DNA of 64,000 nucleotides, from assembly GCF_030823405.1 (NCBI RefSeq), contig NZ_JAUSXC010000001.1, positions 248,001-312,000 on the forward strand. The letters are read 5' to 3'. Within the stretch, counting starts at the first letter, position 1, and each line of letters opens with the position of its first letter. Below, in pieces: positions 1 to 9,760 of the stretch. The position numbers were made by a program, and so were the translations under genes. This DNA comes from Chryseobacterium ginsenosidimutans. Lineage in GTDB: Bacteria; Bacteroidota; Bacteroidia; Flavobacteriales; Weeksellaceae. Under the pieces are notes generated by a model. The model made no database searches and had not been told where the DNA came from. It saw nothing but the letters and a program-made list of their open reading frames with translations.

Positions 1-1578
1 AGAAATCACTTTATTGGCAAAAGCTTCACCAGTTGCATCATTGTCGCTTGCTAAAATAGCAATAACCGGAGCAGACTGCCCTGTCATCATATTCTGATCA
101 AGCTGAACATCTGCCGGAGAATTAACAATCGCAATATTTGGATTTTTCAAAGTTTTTTCAAGACCTGCTTTAATATAATTTGCATTTTCTTTCTTAGAGT
201 CTGCAACTATATAAATTTTCTGATCTGAAAAAGTAGCTTTCACTTCCTCTACAATTTTATCAGCATACGTATTATCACTTGTTTCAATAATAATCAGGTT
301 GCTGTAATTGTACAATTCCGGAGAATTGGCAAAAGGTGCTACAATAGGGATTTTTTGATTTTTCGTAAAGTCTAAAACGTCAACAACGTTCGACTTGAAG
401 AAAGGCCCGATAATCAAATCTGTATTATCAGGATTTATTTGTGTCAATGAATTTCGGAAAGATGCTTCATTTCCGGAATCCACAATTTTAATATCTAATT
501 TCTGCCCGTTTCTGGCATTTCTTTCAATAGCAAGCTTTGCACCAGTAAGGAAATCCATTGCCATTGCTCTGTACTGCGTCTCGCCGGTACTGTACCCAAA
601 AGGAAGCATCATGACAACACTTAATGCATCACCGTTTTTCTTCACGTATGCAGGATCAAGCTTTTTAATTTTTAAAACCATTCCTGACTTTAAACCGTGA
701 GCTAAATCCGGATTTAATGCAATTAATTCATCAATTGAAACTCCAAACTTATTTACAATAGAAAAAACCGTATCTCCCTGCTGAACTGTGTACGTCACAT
801 AATCATCACCTACAACGGTATTTGTATTTGACGAAGATCTTTCGTTTCCGGAATCTACTTTTGTTTTAGAATTGGGTTTTTCTTCAAAAACCTGAGCTCC
901 TGAATTTGTTTTGCCCTTTGTTTTAACCTTAATTGATTCACCAGGCTTCAGACCTTTTTCTTCCAATCCAGGATTTAAAGCAAAAAGTTCATCTTTACTA
1001 ATATTGAATTGTCTTGAAATTCTATAGTAATTATCTTTTGGCTGAACAACATATTCATCTTCAGAAACTGCAGCAGCCGGTGTTTCAGTTATGGTTTCAG
1101 CAGGTTTTGCCACAGCAGGTGTATTTACAGCTACTGTCTGTTGCTGGCTTCCGCCATATTTTTTGATGCTTTCAAGAGGTAAAATGATCTCGTCGCCGAT
1201 CTTCATGTGAGAATCCAGTTCGGGATTCAGCTTTCTAAGATCTGTTTCTGAAATTCTATACTGCTTTGTAATCCCGTAAATCGTCTGTTTTGGCTGAAGA
1301 ACAATCTTCCCAACCTGAGAATTATTTACAAGTTTTGCAGGAACAGCAGATTTTGGTGCTGAATTGGTTGTTTTATCATTTTTAACTGTCAGAATATCTC
1401 CAAGAGCCAACTTCCCGTCTTTTACTGCGGGATTCAGTTTCAGCAATTCATCTACAGTTATTCCGTACTTTTTTGCAATATTATAAGGAGTATCCCCTTT
1501 TACAACGGTGTGCGATTTCTGAGCAGAAACGCCCAAAACCATACATAAACTGGATAGAATAAAAAACCTTTTTATCAT
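1..1578 (-). CDS. LysM-repeat protein with receptor-type (PBP1) ligand-binding domain, partial
   Basis: The reading frame starts at ATG 1578 and is open for 526 residues to the window edge, so the C-terminus is missing. A signal peptide (about residues 1-20, ending VSAQ) is followed by four LysM domains at roughly 22-66, 91-134, 176-219 and 261-305, separated by Pro/Ala/Thr/Lys-rich linkers. From about residue 318 it continues as a periplasmic-binding (Peripla_BP type 1) fold, seen in stretches such as VVMMLPFGYS, DLIIGPFFKS and PIVAPFANS. LysM domains bind peptidoglycan, so the protein is probably periplasmic and wall-tethered. The ligand of the receptor domain is unknown, and there are no transporter genes beside it. 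It has its own promoter-like site inside the 3' end of bshC. Confidence 0.88.
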   Translation of the reverse strand, partial: MIKRFFILSSLCMVLGVSAQKSHTVVKGDTPYNIAKKYGITVDELLKLNPAVKDGKLALGDILTVKNDKTTNSAPKSAVPAKLVNNSQVGKIVLQPKQTIYGITKQYRISETDLRKLNPELDSHMKIGDEIILPLESIKKYGGSQQQTVAVNTPAVAKPAETITETPAAAVSEDEYVVQPKDNYYRISRQFNISKDELFALNPGLEEKGLKPGESIKVKTKGKTNSGAQVFEEKPNSKTKVDSGNERSSSNTNTVVGDDYVTYTVQQGDTVFSIVNKFGVSIDELIALNPDLAHGLKSGMVLKIKKLDPAYVKKNGDALSVVMMLPFGYSTGETQYRAMAMDFLTGAKLAIERNARNGQKLDIKIVDSGNEASFRNSLTQINPDNTDLIIGPFFKSNVVDVLDFTKNQKIPIVAPFANSPELYNYSNLIIIETSDNTYADKIVEEVKATFSDQKIYIVADSKKENANYIKAGLEKTLKNPNIAIVNSPADVQLDQNMMTGQSAPVIAILASDNDATGEAFANKVIS

Positions 1579-1596
1579 ATTAGATAATTATATTTA

Positions 1597-1626
1597 CAAA
1601 AATACTTCTTTAAAATTAAATGGCAA
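1597..1626 (-). promoter_or_regulatory. Bacteroidota-type promoter for the LysM gene
   Basis: On the minus strand a TTG (1626-1624) lies 19 bases before a perfect -7 element TATTTTTG (1604-1597). The -33 part is inside the last codons of bshC. Predicted transcription starts near 1591, leaving a 5' leader of about 13 bases before ATG 1578. Confidence 0.6.
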
Positions 1627-3202
1627 CAATTATTAGTTTTGACTCTTCAATTTGCATTTCTTCTAAACAAGTTTCAAGCCATGAATATCCATCATCTGCA
1701 AAAAATACGCTAAAATTATAAACCCTTTCCTGCCAATTCTTAGAAGGATTTACATCTAAAAACAAATTTTCCAGTCTTTCCAACAATTCACTTTTTTTTA
1801 TTTTTTCTGCATGAAGAAGACGCTTTTTCATTCTTTTGAAAGATTTTATCTGTCTTGTTTCTTCTGCTTTCACCATATTACCAAAAGATTTCTCTGTAGT
1901 CTCGGCTATTTTTTTTAACTCAGAAAACTGATTTAGTAGCAGATTTTCCTTTTCTTCCAATAATTTGAGAATGATATTATCTTCTAACATCTTATTATTG
2001 GTAATGGTTGTGAAATTTTGGAAGAAATCTTCAATTTTAAGATTTAATTTCTCAATTTTCCTTACAGTTTTTTCCTTTAAAAACAACATTGAATTTCTTG
2101 GAATAAGAACAGGGAACGGAATATTGACTTCTGTGAAATAATCTTTCAGCTCCAGCCAGTACATGATTTCGGCATTTCCCCCAATGTAAGCCAGATTCGG
2201 TAGTACCGTTTCCTGATAAACCGGACGCATCAGCGCATTCGGACTAAACTTTTCAGGAGAGTTTTCCAATTCATTTAAAATCTCTTCTTCTGTAAAATGA
2301 ATATTTTTATCAACAATAATATATTTTTGTCCGTCAAATTCAATCCTGTCTCTCGTTTCTGATAAATAGAAAAGATTGATTTCACGTGGATTTACCTGAA
2401 CTTTTCCATATTTCTTAGTCAGGAAATCTACTTTTTCTTTTGATGTTTTATATAAACCAAAATTAAGAAGCTCGTCTTTGAAAGTTTCTCTAACCTGATT
2501 TTTCAGCTCTTTTGAATCTCCATCAACAATTAATAACCCAAATTCAGAAAAAAGTCTGTTTACTAGAGTTTTAATAGCTTCCGTTAATGTACTTCCAACT
2601 TTATAGGCTTCTTTAATCATTAAAATCAACTCTGTTCCGAAAATAGAATCTTTAAATTCTTTCTCAAACTCCGATATAAAAAAAGTGTCACTAATTTTTA
2701 TTTTTCCAACCGCTCCACCCGATTTTTCATTGATTTCGTAATAATTATTTTCTGTTTTAAAATGATTGATTTCTGCAAAATCGTGATCTTCAGAAGCCAT
2801 CCAATAAACAGGAACAAAATTAAAATCAGGAAAATTTTGTTTCAAATAAGTACAGGTTTTAATAGTCTGCAAAATTTTATAAACAAAAAATACAGGTCCT
2901 GAAAATAAATTCAACTGATGCCCGGTTGTGATTGTAAATGTATTTGGAAGTCTTAAATTCTCTATGTTCTCATTTTGTTTTGACGAAAGCTCCAGACCTG
3001 AAAGCTGTCTTTCCAAAGCGCCCGACAAAACATTTCTTTTATCTAAAGTAAAAGAATTTTGTTTTAAATGAATTTGCTTTTTAAAATTATCTAAAGAAAA
3101 TGTATTTTCTTCAAAACCCTCAATTTTATGATCTAAAAAATCTTTTACCAATTGAGGAATACTTTCTATATCTTGAAATGATATTTTATTTATAGTTTTC
3201 AA
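1616..3202 (-). CDS. bshC: Bacillithiol biosynthesis cysteine-adding enzyme BshC
   Basis: BshC is believed to add cysteine to GlcN-malate in the last step of bacillithiol synthesis, a cytoplasmic low-molecular-weight thiol pathway. The 528-residue length fits the family. The hallmark segments are present: TTGHQLNLFSGPVFFVYK near residue 92 and PVYWMASEDHDFAEI near residue 131. The C-terminal part is Lys/Glu-rich and probably coiled-coil. The start is a TTG codon at 3202; the next residues (KTINKISFQ) look like the normal family N-terminus. It lies 12 bases after the porin-like gene, so the two are probably cotranscribed. bshA and bshB are not in the window. Confidence 0.93.
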   Translation of the reverse strand: MKTINKISFQDIESIPQLVKDFLDHKIEGFEENTFSLDNFKKQIHLKQNSFTLDKRNVLSGALERQLSGLELSSKQNENIENLRLPNTFTITTGHQLNLFSGPVFFVYKILQTIKTCTYLKQNFPDFNFVPVYWMASEDHDFAEINHFKTENNYYEINEKSGGAVGKIKISDTFFISEFEKEFKDSIFGTELILMIKEAYKVGSTLTEAIKTLVNRLFSEFGLLIVDGDSKELKNQVRETFKDELLNFGLYKTSKEKVDFLTKKYGKVQVNPREINLFYLSETRDRIEFDGQKYIIVDKNIHFTEEEILNELENSPEKFSPNALMRPVYQETVLPNLAYIGGNAEIMYWLELKDYFTEVNIPFPVLIPRNSMLFLKEKTVRKIEKLNLKIEDFFQNFTTITNNKMLEDNIILKLLEEKENLLLNQFSELKKIAETTEKSFGNMVKAEETRQIKSFKRMKKRLLHAEKIKKSELLERLENLFLDVNPSKNWQERVYNFSVFFADDGYSWLETCLEEMQIEESKLIIVAI

Positions 3203-3214
3203 CTTGCTTAAATT

Positions 3215-5152
3215 TTAGTTGAACAAATACCACACAATCCCAATATTTAACCTAAAGTCGTAAACCGGGTAACTTGGAAATGCATAAGCTTTGTTATGTG
3301 AAAGAAAAGTTCCGACCTGTTGTCCTTCGATGAAGAAAAACATTTTTTTCACCTTCATGTTAAAATAAACGTCGGCAATCGGCTGTCCGCCAATTGAAAA
3401 TGACCCGGCATTTGGCAATATATATTCGTTAAGAATCGGAAAATATTCTCTTGATGCAAATTTTGAGAAATAATAAACTTTTATGCCTGCCTGAATTTCG
3501 GCTGCATTTTTAAAAGCTTTAGACTGATAGAAAAAGTTTGCACGACCGATGAAACCAGGCATCGGCAAAAGATCTTTATTTGTCAATGCATTCTGAAACT
3601 GCAATCTTGTGTTTAAATGGAAATTCCTATAACTAAATGTTGCATCACCTCCAATCTGAGAAATATTTAAAGAACTTGCGCTTTGCCTTGGCATTGCAGT
3701 CATATCAAAATATGTGTAATTATCAATTCTGTAATAGTTGGCAAATAATTCTGTTTTGAACCACTTCAGATTGATACTTCCTCCAACTTCTGTGACTGTT
3801 TGGTTTTGTGCATTTTGCAGATAATAATTATAGTTGTTGTAAATTGAAGTATTCAGCAAATAGTTAAACGACGGATAAGCACTCTGGAAGTTGACCTTAG
3901 CATTGACAAAATAATCCTTAATCGGTTCAAACTTCAAATTATTCGTTGTTTTCATGTAAGTTCCAAACTGGCTTCCATTTGAAAATTCTAAGAATGAATT
4001 TAACTGAATTTTATCAAAAAGTTTAATCTGTAAGTTTCCAACAGCACCAATTCTGCTTTCTTTAATTTCTGTAGGAATTTCTAAAAGCGGTAAAGTTATT
4101 TCACTACTTCCAAATTTTAACATCTGATATCGTAATCCTGCATCCAGTTTAAACTTTTCATTATCCCAAACCAAGCTTACCGTATTGCTAAAATTATCCG
4201 AATATTTTTTGGAAGTAAGAGGCCCGTTAGTAACCAGCTCTGCTGCAGCATCATACCAAAAAGCTTCCGGCGAACCTTGTGTGTAATAATATTTATTTCC
4301 CTGATGAGAAATTGTATGTCTGATTCTGAAAGGATAATTTTCCGGATTGAATGGCGTAAACTGATGCGTTAAATAATATCTTCTGTAAGAAAACTGAGAA
4401 CTTGATGAGGCAAGATTCACCTGCATATTCTGCCTGTTTCTAGAGTTGCTGTCACCATTCTGGAAAAGACTGTCAACTGCAATCCCTCCATTTTCCTGAT
4501 TATTTACATTTTGGTGAAGATAATGTGCGAACAATTCATAATTCCCACTCTTGGAAACATAATGTCCTGAAAACAATGTATTGTTATTCGCTGCCAGAGA
4601 GTTTCTGTACATTCCCTGAGAACGCAAACCCGTATATTCTAAAGCGAAATTGAATCTTTTGCCAATATTTTGGGTGTAGGTAGAATTTAAAGCCGCACCA
4701 TTCTTCATGGCATTATGATAAATGAAAGTTGCTGTCGGTGTTTTCACATCATAATAGTGAATATCATTAACACCTAAAATCCCGTAAGATTTATTGGTTG
4801 GTAGTAATGCTAAATTTTGTTCCGAATTTACTTCATAAGATAAAGGATTAAAGCCTGCACCGATATTAGCAAACTGTGCTCTTCCAAAATTGTCTTTGTT
4901 ATTGTATTGCGAAAAAATATATGTTTTTTCAAAAGTCATTACCGTATCAAACACCTTTTTTTCTGAAAACTGTGTCTGATATAGATAATCATTGATCTTC
5001 GGTTTAAATATTTTTAAAGAATCTTTTTTACCCGAGTCGATAACCAAAGTGTCTTTATCATCTTTCGGAAGCTTGTTGAAGTCTGTTTTATTCACAACTT
5101 GTGCCTGAACCGTAAGACTGAGGAAAAATATTATTGAAAGTATGTACTTCAT
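3215..5152 (-). CDS. Putative outer-membrane porin (Porin_10-like beta-barrel)
   Basis: About 645 residues, with a signal peptide (KYILSIIFFLSLTVQAQ) and then long alternating aromatic/polar strands typical of an outer-membrane beta-barrel, ending in YLFN with aromatic residues close to the C-terminus. The composition (many Tyr, Asn, Phe, Gln) and the N-terminal region ending in LYQTQFSEKK resemble the Bacteroidetes 'putative porin' family, by recall only. ATG 5152 is preferred over an upstream TTG at 5158 because it directly precedes the signal peptide. bshC follows 12 bases downstream. The transported substrate cannot be inferred. Confidence 0.75.
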   Translation of the reverse strand: MKYILSIIFFLSLTVQAQVVNKTDFNKLPKDDKDTLVIDSGKKDSLKIFKPKINDYLYQTQFSEKKVFDTVMTFEKTYIFSQYNNKDNFGRAQFANIGAGFNPLSYEVNSEQNLALLPTNKSYGILGVNDIHYYDVKTPTATFIYHNAMKNGAALNSTYTQNIGKRFNFALEYTGLRSQGMYRNSLAANNNTLFSGHYVSKSGNYELFAHYLHQNVNNQENGGIAVDSLFQNGDSNSRNRQNMQVNLASSSSQFSYRRYYLTHQFTPFNPENYPFRIRHTISHQGNKYYYTQGSPEAFWYDAAAELVTNGPLTSKKYSDNFSNTVSLVWDNEKFKLDAGLRYQMLKFGSSEITLPLLEIPTEIKESRIGAVGNLQIKLFDKIQLNSFLEFSNGSQFGTYMKTTNNLKFEPIKDYFVNAKVNFQSAYPSFNYLLNTSIYNNYNYYLQNAQNQTVTEVGGSINLKWFKTELFANYYRIDNYTYFDMTAMPRQSASSLNISQIGGDATFSYRNFHLNTRLQFQNALTNKDLLPMPGFIGRANFFYQSKAFKNAAEIQAGIKVYYFSKFASREYFPILNEYILPNAGSFSIGGQPIADVYFNMKVKKMFFFIEGQQVGTFLSHNKAYAFPSYPVYDFRLNIGIVWYLFN

Positions 5153-5169
5153 TATCAAATTTTGTAAAG

Positions 5170-5177
5170 CAAAAATA
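5170..5177 (-). promoter_or_regulatory. -7 promoter element for the porin/bshC operon
   Basis: Reading the minus strand, TATTTTTG matches TAnnTTTG at all fixed positions, 17 bases before ATG 5152. No clear TTG lies at the -33 distance, so only the -7 half is supported. It sits immediately downstream of the SusCD terminator hairpin. Confidence 0.4.
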
Positions 5178-5193
5178 AGAAATAATGGGGAAT

Positions 5194-5221
5194 AAAAAAC
5201 CCCGCGTTGATTTGCGGGGTT
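5194..5221 (-). terminator. Intrinsic terminator of the susCD operon
   Basis: On the minus strand an 8-bp perfect stem (AACCCCGC/GCGGGGTT) with an 8-base loop is followed by a T run (TTTTTT). It is 27 bases past the susD stop codon. Confidence 0.88.
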
Positions 5222-5247
5222 AAAGTTATAAAATACAAATTATTTTA

Positions 5248-6672
5248 TTAATTATCATAACCAGGATTAGATGTTACTAATGTTCCTGCTACGTTTGTTT
5301 CTGCCTGAGGAATTGGGAATGCTAATTTATTATCACCAATTGCAATGTTTGCAGTCACACTTCCATTAGTTGCATTCTTAGGAACAGGCCCTCCCCATCT
5401 CATTAAATCCCACATTCTAAAGCCTTCACCAATAAGCTCTTTAGACCTTTCAGCTTTTAGCAATGTCATATCCACTGTTGTTGGAACAATATAATCGAGT
5501 TGTTTAAATCTATTAGAAAGAATCATTTTATAATAATCTAGAGCTTTAGTAGCACTTCCTCCATTAAGTTCAGCTTCAATTCCATTTAAAATTACCTCTT
5601 CATATCTAACTAATCTAATATTATCCTCTCCATTAGTATTTGAATATTTTGATTTAATATATCTACCTGAAGCAGCATCACTAGTATCAAATATTTGCTT
5701 TCTAACATCCGTGGAGGCTATAGCATTATACGCTGCAGTTTTTACTGGCATATTTACATATGCTCCTTTAGGATTCATTTTTGCATTGATACTTGTAGAG
5801 CCTAAAGCAGCAATAGGTCCTACAGCTAATTCAAAAATAGAATTTGATGCTGCATTATTCAATGTAAAACTAGTTAGATAAGAATCATAAGGAGCAACAC
5901 TATATCTTCCGGAGCTAATAATATCATTTACTAAAGAACGAACCTGCGCATAGTTTCCTTTATATAAATAATATCTTGACATTAAAGCCTTAACAGATAA
6001 TGTATTTAAAACTGTTTTTTCTTCAAAAACATTATTAGAATTCCCATTAAGATTAGCAATGGCATTATTAAAGTCAGATTCAATCTGAGCCTGAGTTTGA
6101 ACAACTGTGGAACGAGCCATATTAGCCGAAGGATTAAATTGTAAAGGTACAACTACTCCTGATGTTCCTCCAGAATATTGTTGCCCGTATAATCTTAATA
6201 GATCAAAAAGTGCTTGTGCTCTAATTGCATATGCTTGCCCTTTTAAACTTTTAACTTTTTCTGAAATTTCTGTTGAATTAACAGATTCCGACCAAGTAAG
6301 ATTATTTGAAGTGCCAAGTATAATATTTGCTTTAGCAATAGTTGTATACATTGCCGTGTATGGTCCTGATGCATAAGTGTCGGCTGAAACCATTGTGTAA
6401 TTTGATACTGTAGTGTAATAACCAGAACGGTTATTCGAATACATATGATCACTTCTTAATTCAGGAATCATTAAAAAATCACATCCATAATAAGATGCTC
6501 CTCTCATAGTACCATAAGCACCATAAACAAAAGACTGGAGTTCTTCGATCGTTTTTATATCTTCTTGAGGTTTAGATTGATTGAATTGTGTATCAACAAA
6601 ATCCTCACTACAAGATGAAACTGTAGTTGCAGTAAGAGCAATAAATGAGAATGCTATTATATATTTTTTCAT
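5248..6672 (-). CDS. RagB/SusD family nutrient-uptake outer-membrane lipoprotein
   Basis: SusD-type proteins are surface-exposed lipoproteins that cap a SusC TonB-dependent channel and capture oligosaccharides or peptides. This one has 474 residues and a lipoprotein signal with lipobox Cys21 (TTVSSCSED). It contains the TPR-like helical elements of the family (for example VKSLKGQAYAIRAQALFDLL) and the typical C-terminal region around RSKELIGEGFRMWDLMRWG. It lies 11 bases after susC on the same strand, forming the standard susC-susD pair. No glycoside hydrolase, peptidase or regulator gene is adjacent, so the ligand is not identifiable. Confidence 0.93.
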   Translation of the reverse strand: MKKYIIAFSFIALTATTVSSCSEDFVDTQFNQSKPQEDIKTIEELQSFVYGAYGTMRGASYYGCDFLMIPELRSDHMYSNNRSGYYTTVSNYTMVSADTYASGPYTAMYTTIAKANIILGTSNNLTWSESVNSTEISEKVKSLKGQAYAIRAQALFDLLRLYGQQYSGGTSGVVVPLQFNPSANMARSTVVQTQAQIESDFNNAIANLNGNSNNVFEEKTVLNTLSVKALMSRYYLYKGNYAQVRSLVNDIISSGRYSVAPYDSYLTSFTLNNAASNSIFELAVGPIAALGSTSINAKMNPKGAYVNMPVKTAAYNAIASTDVRKQIFDTSDAASGRYIKSKYSNTNGEDNIRLVRYEEVILNGIEAELNGGSATKALDYYKMILSNRFKQLDYIVPTTVDMTLLKAERSKELIGEGFRMWDLMRWGGPVPKNATNGSVTANIAIGDNKLAFPIPQAETNVAGTLVTSNPGYDN

Positions 6673-6683
6673 TTTATTTTTTT

Positions 6684-9515
6684 TTAAAATTCAACGTTAA
6701 ATCCAATTAAATAAGATTTTAAAGGAGGTAAATTTAAGTTAGTTGTTCCTGCAAGAGCAGTATCTGGGTCATATCTTAAATTTTTATCATAAGCATGAGT
6801 CCAAATATTATTACCCATCACATACACAGTAACTTTATTAAGACTCGTTCCTTTTAAGAAATCAGAGTCAAAAGTATAAGCCAATCTTATATTACTAAGT
6901 CTTAAAAAGTCTGCTTTATATAAAAATCTTGATGATAATCTATTAGCGAGTTTATTTCCTCCATAAATTGGTTTAGGATTTAAAGCATTAGGATTATCTG
7001 GTGTCCAATAATCTAATTGATCTGCATAACCTGGATAAAATAGATTGTATTGTCCATCACTCATTGTATAAATTGCCCAATCATCATATACTTTTCCTCC
7101 AAAACTATATGTACCTTGTGCTGATAATGTAAAATTTTGATAAGACATTCTTAATCCTATACCTCCAAAATATTTAGCAAGACGATTTCCTTGGATTGCC
7201 CTTTGAGCTTTATTATAGTCATTAGTAGTTTCACCATCTACTCCGTTTACATACCAAAGTGGATCTCCATTTGACGAATCAACTCCAGCCCATTTCTTTA
7301 AATACCAGCTATTGATAGCTTCTCCCTCTTTTAAAATTGTACCACCCGAAATAATATCTTTTCCTCCGTAAATTTTAGTAAGCTCATTATCAAGTGTTGA
7401 TAAATTTACATCCATACTAAGTGAGAATCCTTTCTTATTTTCAGGTCTTAGGATATCTGCATTAATACTAAATTCAAATCCTTTGTTCACTAAGCTTCCA
7501 ATATTATCTGTATATCCAGAAAGTCCTTGAGATAAGGATAATGGAACGGTAAAAATAAGATCTTCTGTTTTCTTATTATAGTATTCAGCAGTGACAGTAA
7601 TACGATTTTTTAGAAAACCTAAATCAACCCCCACATTAAATGGTTTTACTGTTTCCCATTTCAACCCTGGATTAAAATAGCCAGCATAGCCAGCACCAGC
7701 ATTATTATTATAATTAATTTGATAGTTATATGTTGCATATGGAGATGCCGAAATTTGATTTCCTAATTTCCCATAAGAAGATCTTAATTTCAACATTGTT
7801 AAATAATCATTATTAGGAATAAATATTTCCGCCAAATCTACACTAGCCCCAACTGAATAAAAATCACCTGCCTTTTGTCCGGGAAAGAAATTTGAAAGAG
7901 CATCTCTCCTGTAAGCTAAATCAAGATTAAAAATACTATCAAAGTTATAATTTAACTGTGCTGCATAACCTGATCTAGAAGTAATTACTTTTGTACCCCC
8001 AGCAGCAATTGGCTTAACAAAACTGTCTAGTGTTTGAAGTGTAGAAAGAGCAACAACCTGTCCTTCTGCATTTACTGTTCTAGAATCAGATTTATAAGCC
8101 TCTTGAATTGCTCTAGCTACAAATGTATTTTTTTCTCCAATTTTAAATGCATATTCTAAAATATTCTGTACATTAAAGTTGAAAAATCTTCTTGCATTAG
8201 ATGTTAAATCACCTTTTGCATTATAGCCATCACCATGTAACGGAGATAAATAAACATCTTCTTCTACATTTATATATTCTGGTGCAAAATTTAATCTATA
8301 TGTTAATCCATTAAGAATTTTATAATTAACACCTAAATTAGCAAATACTCTCGATGTATTGGCTTTTCTAGAATTTAATTCCTGAAGAGCTGCAACGTTA
8401 AAATTACCAGAAGGTAACGAACTATTAATACCTAAGTACCAACTTCCATCGGGATTTCTAACAGGATCAATGGGTAAATTGAAATATTGAGCAATAAGTG
8501 GATTCGCAAAATCACCTCCATCATTCAAAGTATTCATTTTGCTATTAGAGAATTGAAAATCAGTATTAATGGTCAATCTGTCTGTTGCCTTATATTCGAT
8601 TTTCGTAGAGGCATTTACCCTTTTAAAATCACTACCTTTATAAACACTCTCTTGATCGAACATTCCTATAGAAGAATAATACTTAAACTTATCATTACCT
8701 CCACTTACAGAAAAATTTGTTTCTTTTTGAGTAGCACTTCTTGTCAATTCTTTTTGCCAATCAGTATTTACACCTGCATATGCTGCATACCCAAGAGGAT
8801 CATCATTTGGATCAAATATACCATTATATGCATCTTCATAAGATGAATAACCAAATACATTTGGAGTATTATACATTGTTTGGGCTGCCAAACCTCTCCA
8901 CTGATCCTTTGTCAATGGACTTGGTAACTTAAATGCCGTTTTATTTATACCAAAATTACTAGAAAAATTAAATTTGGGTTTTCCCGACTTACCAGATTTA
9001 GTCGTAATTATAATTACTCCAGCACCAGCATCCGCACCATATAAAGATGTTGAAACAGCATCTTTAAGTACAGTCATAGATTCAATATCATCAGTACTTA
9101 GATTTGCCAATATATTAGATGTTGTATTCAAGCTTGTTAAATCTCCTGAAGAAATTCTAACGCCATCAACAATAAAAATAGGGCTATTATTTCCATTAAC
9201 AGAAGTATTACCTCTAACTCGTATATTAACAATACCCCCTGGCTGTCCTGAAGCTGCTCCAGTTTGAACTCCGGTAACTCTCCCCATTAAAGCTTTATCC
9301 GGTGAAGCAATTGGTAAATCGTTAAGCTTATCTCCTTTTACTGTGCTAATTGAACCCGTAACTTCCTTTACCGATTTTTTTTGACCAAACCCTACTAAAA
9401 CAACCTCTTCGATTTGGGTCTCTTTAGTTGAATCTCTTTTTACTTTCTGTGCAAAAGCAGTTTGTCCCAAAAAAAACAAAGCTCCAGCACTTAATACACG
9501 TAATTTCACATTCAT
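6684..9515 (-). CDS. SusC/RagA family TonB-linked outer-membrane transporter
   Basis: TonB-dependent beta-barrel importer, partner of the SusD lipoprotein downstream. It has 943 residues: a signal peptide (to about residue 22, TAFAQ), a short TonB-box-like region (EEVVLVGFGQKK), then the plug domain containing DKALMGRVTGVQ, GGIVNIRVRGN and SPIFIVDGVRI, and a long barrel ending in YLIGFNVEF. It lacks the N-terminal carboxypeptidase-regulatory-like domain found in many longer SusC proteins; the mature protein starts almost directly at the TonB box. A promoter with an embedded palindrome lies just upstream. Confidence 0.95.
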   Translation of the reverse strand: MNVKLRVLSAGALFFLGQTAFAQKVKRDSTKETQIEEVVLVGFGQKKSVKEVTGSISTVKGDKLNDLPIASPDKALMGRVTGVQTGAASGQPGGIVNIRVRGNTSVNGNNSPIFIVDGVRISSGDLTSLNTTSNILANLSTDDIESMTVLKDAVSTSLYGADAGAGVIIITTKSGKSGKPKFNFSSNFGINKTAFKLPSPLTKDQWRGLAAQTMYNTPNVFGYSSYEDAYNGIFDPNDDPLGYAAYAGVNTDWQKELTRSATQKETNFSVSGGNDKFKYYSSIGMFDQESVYKGSDFKRVNASTKIEYKATDRLTINTDFQFSNSKMNTLNDGGDFANPLIAQYFNLPIDPVRNPDGSWYLGINSSLPSGNFNVAALQELNSRKANTSRVFANLGVNYKILNGLTYRLNFAPEYINVEEDVYLSPLHGDGYNAKGDLTSNARRFFNFNVQNILEYAFKIGEKNTFVARAIQEAYKSDSRTVNAEGQVVALSTLQTLDSFVKPIAAGGTKVITSRSGYAAQLNYNFDSIFNLDLAYRRDALSNFFPGQKAGDFYSVGASVDLAEIFIPNNDYLTMLKLRSSYGKLGNQISASPYATYNYQINYNNNAGAGYAGYFNPGLKWETVKPFNVGVDLGFLKNRITVTAEYYNKKTEDLIFTVPLSLSQGLSGYTDNIGSLVNKGFEFSINADILRPENKKGFSLSMDVNLSTLDNELTKIYGGKDIISGGTILKEGEAINSWYLKKWAGVDSSNGDPLWYVNGVDGETTNDYNKAQRAIQGNRLAKYFGGIGLRMSYQNFTLSAQGTYSFGGKVYDDWAIYTMSDGQYNLFYPGYADQLDYWTPDNPNALNPKPIYGGNKLANRLSSRFLYKADFLRLSNIRLAYTFDSDFLKGTSLNKVTVYVMGNNIWTHAYDKNLRYDPDTALAGTTNLNLPPLKSYLIGFNVEF

Positions 9516-9540
9516 ATTAATAATTTTAATATTTAAAAAG

Positions 9541-9571
9541 CAAATATGTTAATAAATATTAACATATTCAA
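9541..9571 (-). promoter_or_regulatory. susC promoter with overlapping palindromic operator candidate
   Basis: On the minus strand TTG (9571-9569) is followed, 20 bases later, by CATATTTG (9548-9541), which matches the TAnnTTTG -7 element except at the first base. The spacer holds an 11-bp perfect inverted repeat (AATATGTTAAT / ATTAACATATT, plus-strand 9543-9553 and 9558-9568, 4-base centre) that runs into the -7 element. Predicted transcription starts near 9535, about 20 bases before ATG 9515. Confidence 0.55.
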
Positions 9572-9760
9572 CTTTTTTACTTTAAAATCATTAAGATTTG
9601 TTAAAAATATTATAAAATTTTATTATGCAAGACATTACATGTTTATTTATACTAATACATATTTAAAAACAAATGCTAAAATTTAATCTTGTAGAAGATA
9701 TTTAACATTTTTTTAATATATATTAAAATATTATTTAGAATTATTACATATTAACCATAG

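Noticed and set aside
6107..6376. Plus-strand 89-codon frame inside susD
   Set aside because: It is antisense to a clear SusD gene, with no start context or family features.
9572..9760. Other AT-rich repeats upstream of the susC promoter
   Set aside because: The stretch is nearly all A and T, so short inverted repeats are expected by chance; only the 11-bp palindrome in the promoter spacer was kept.
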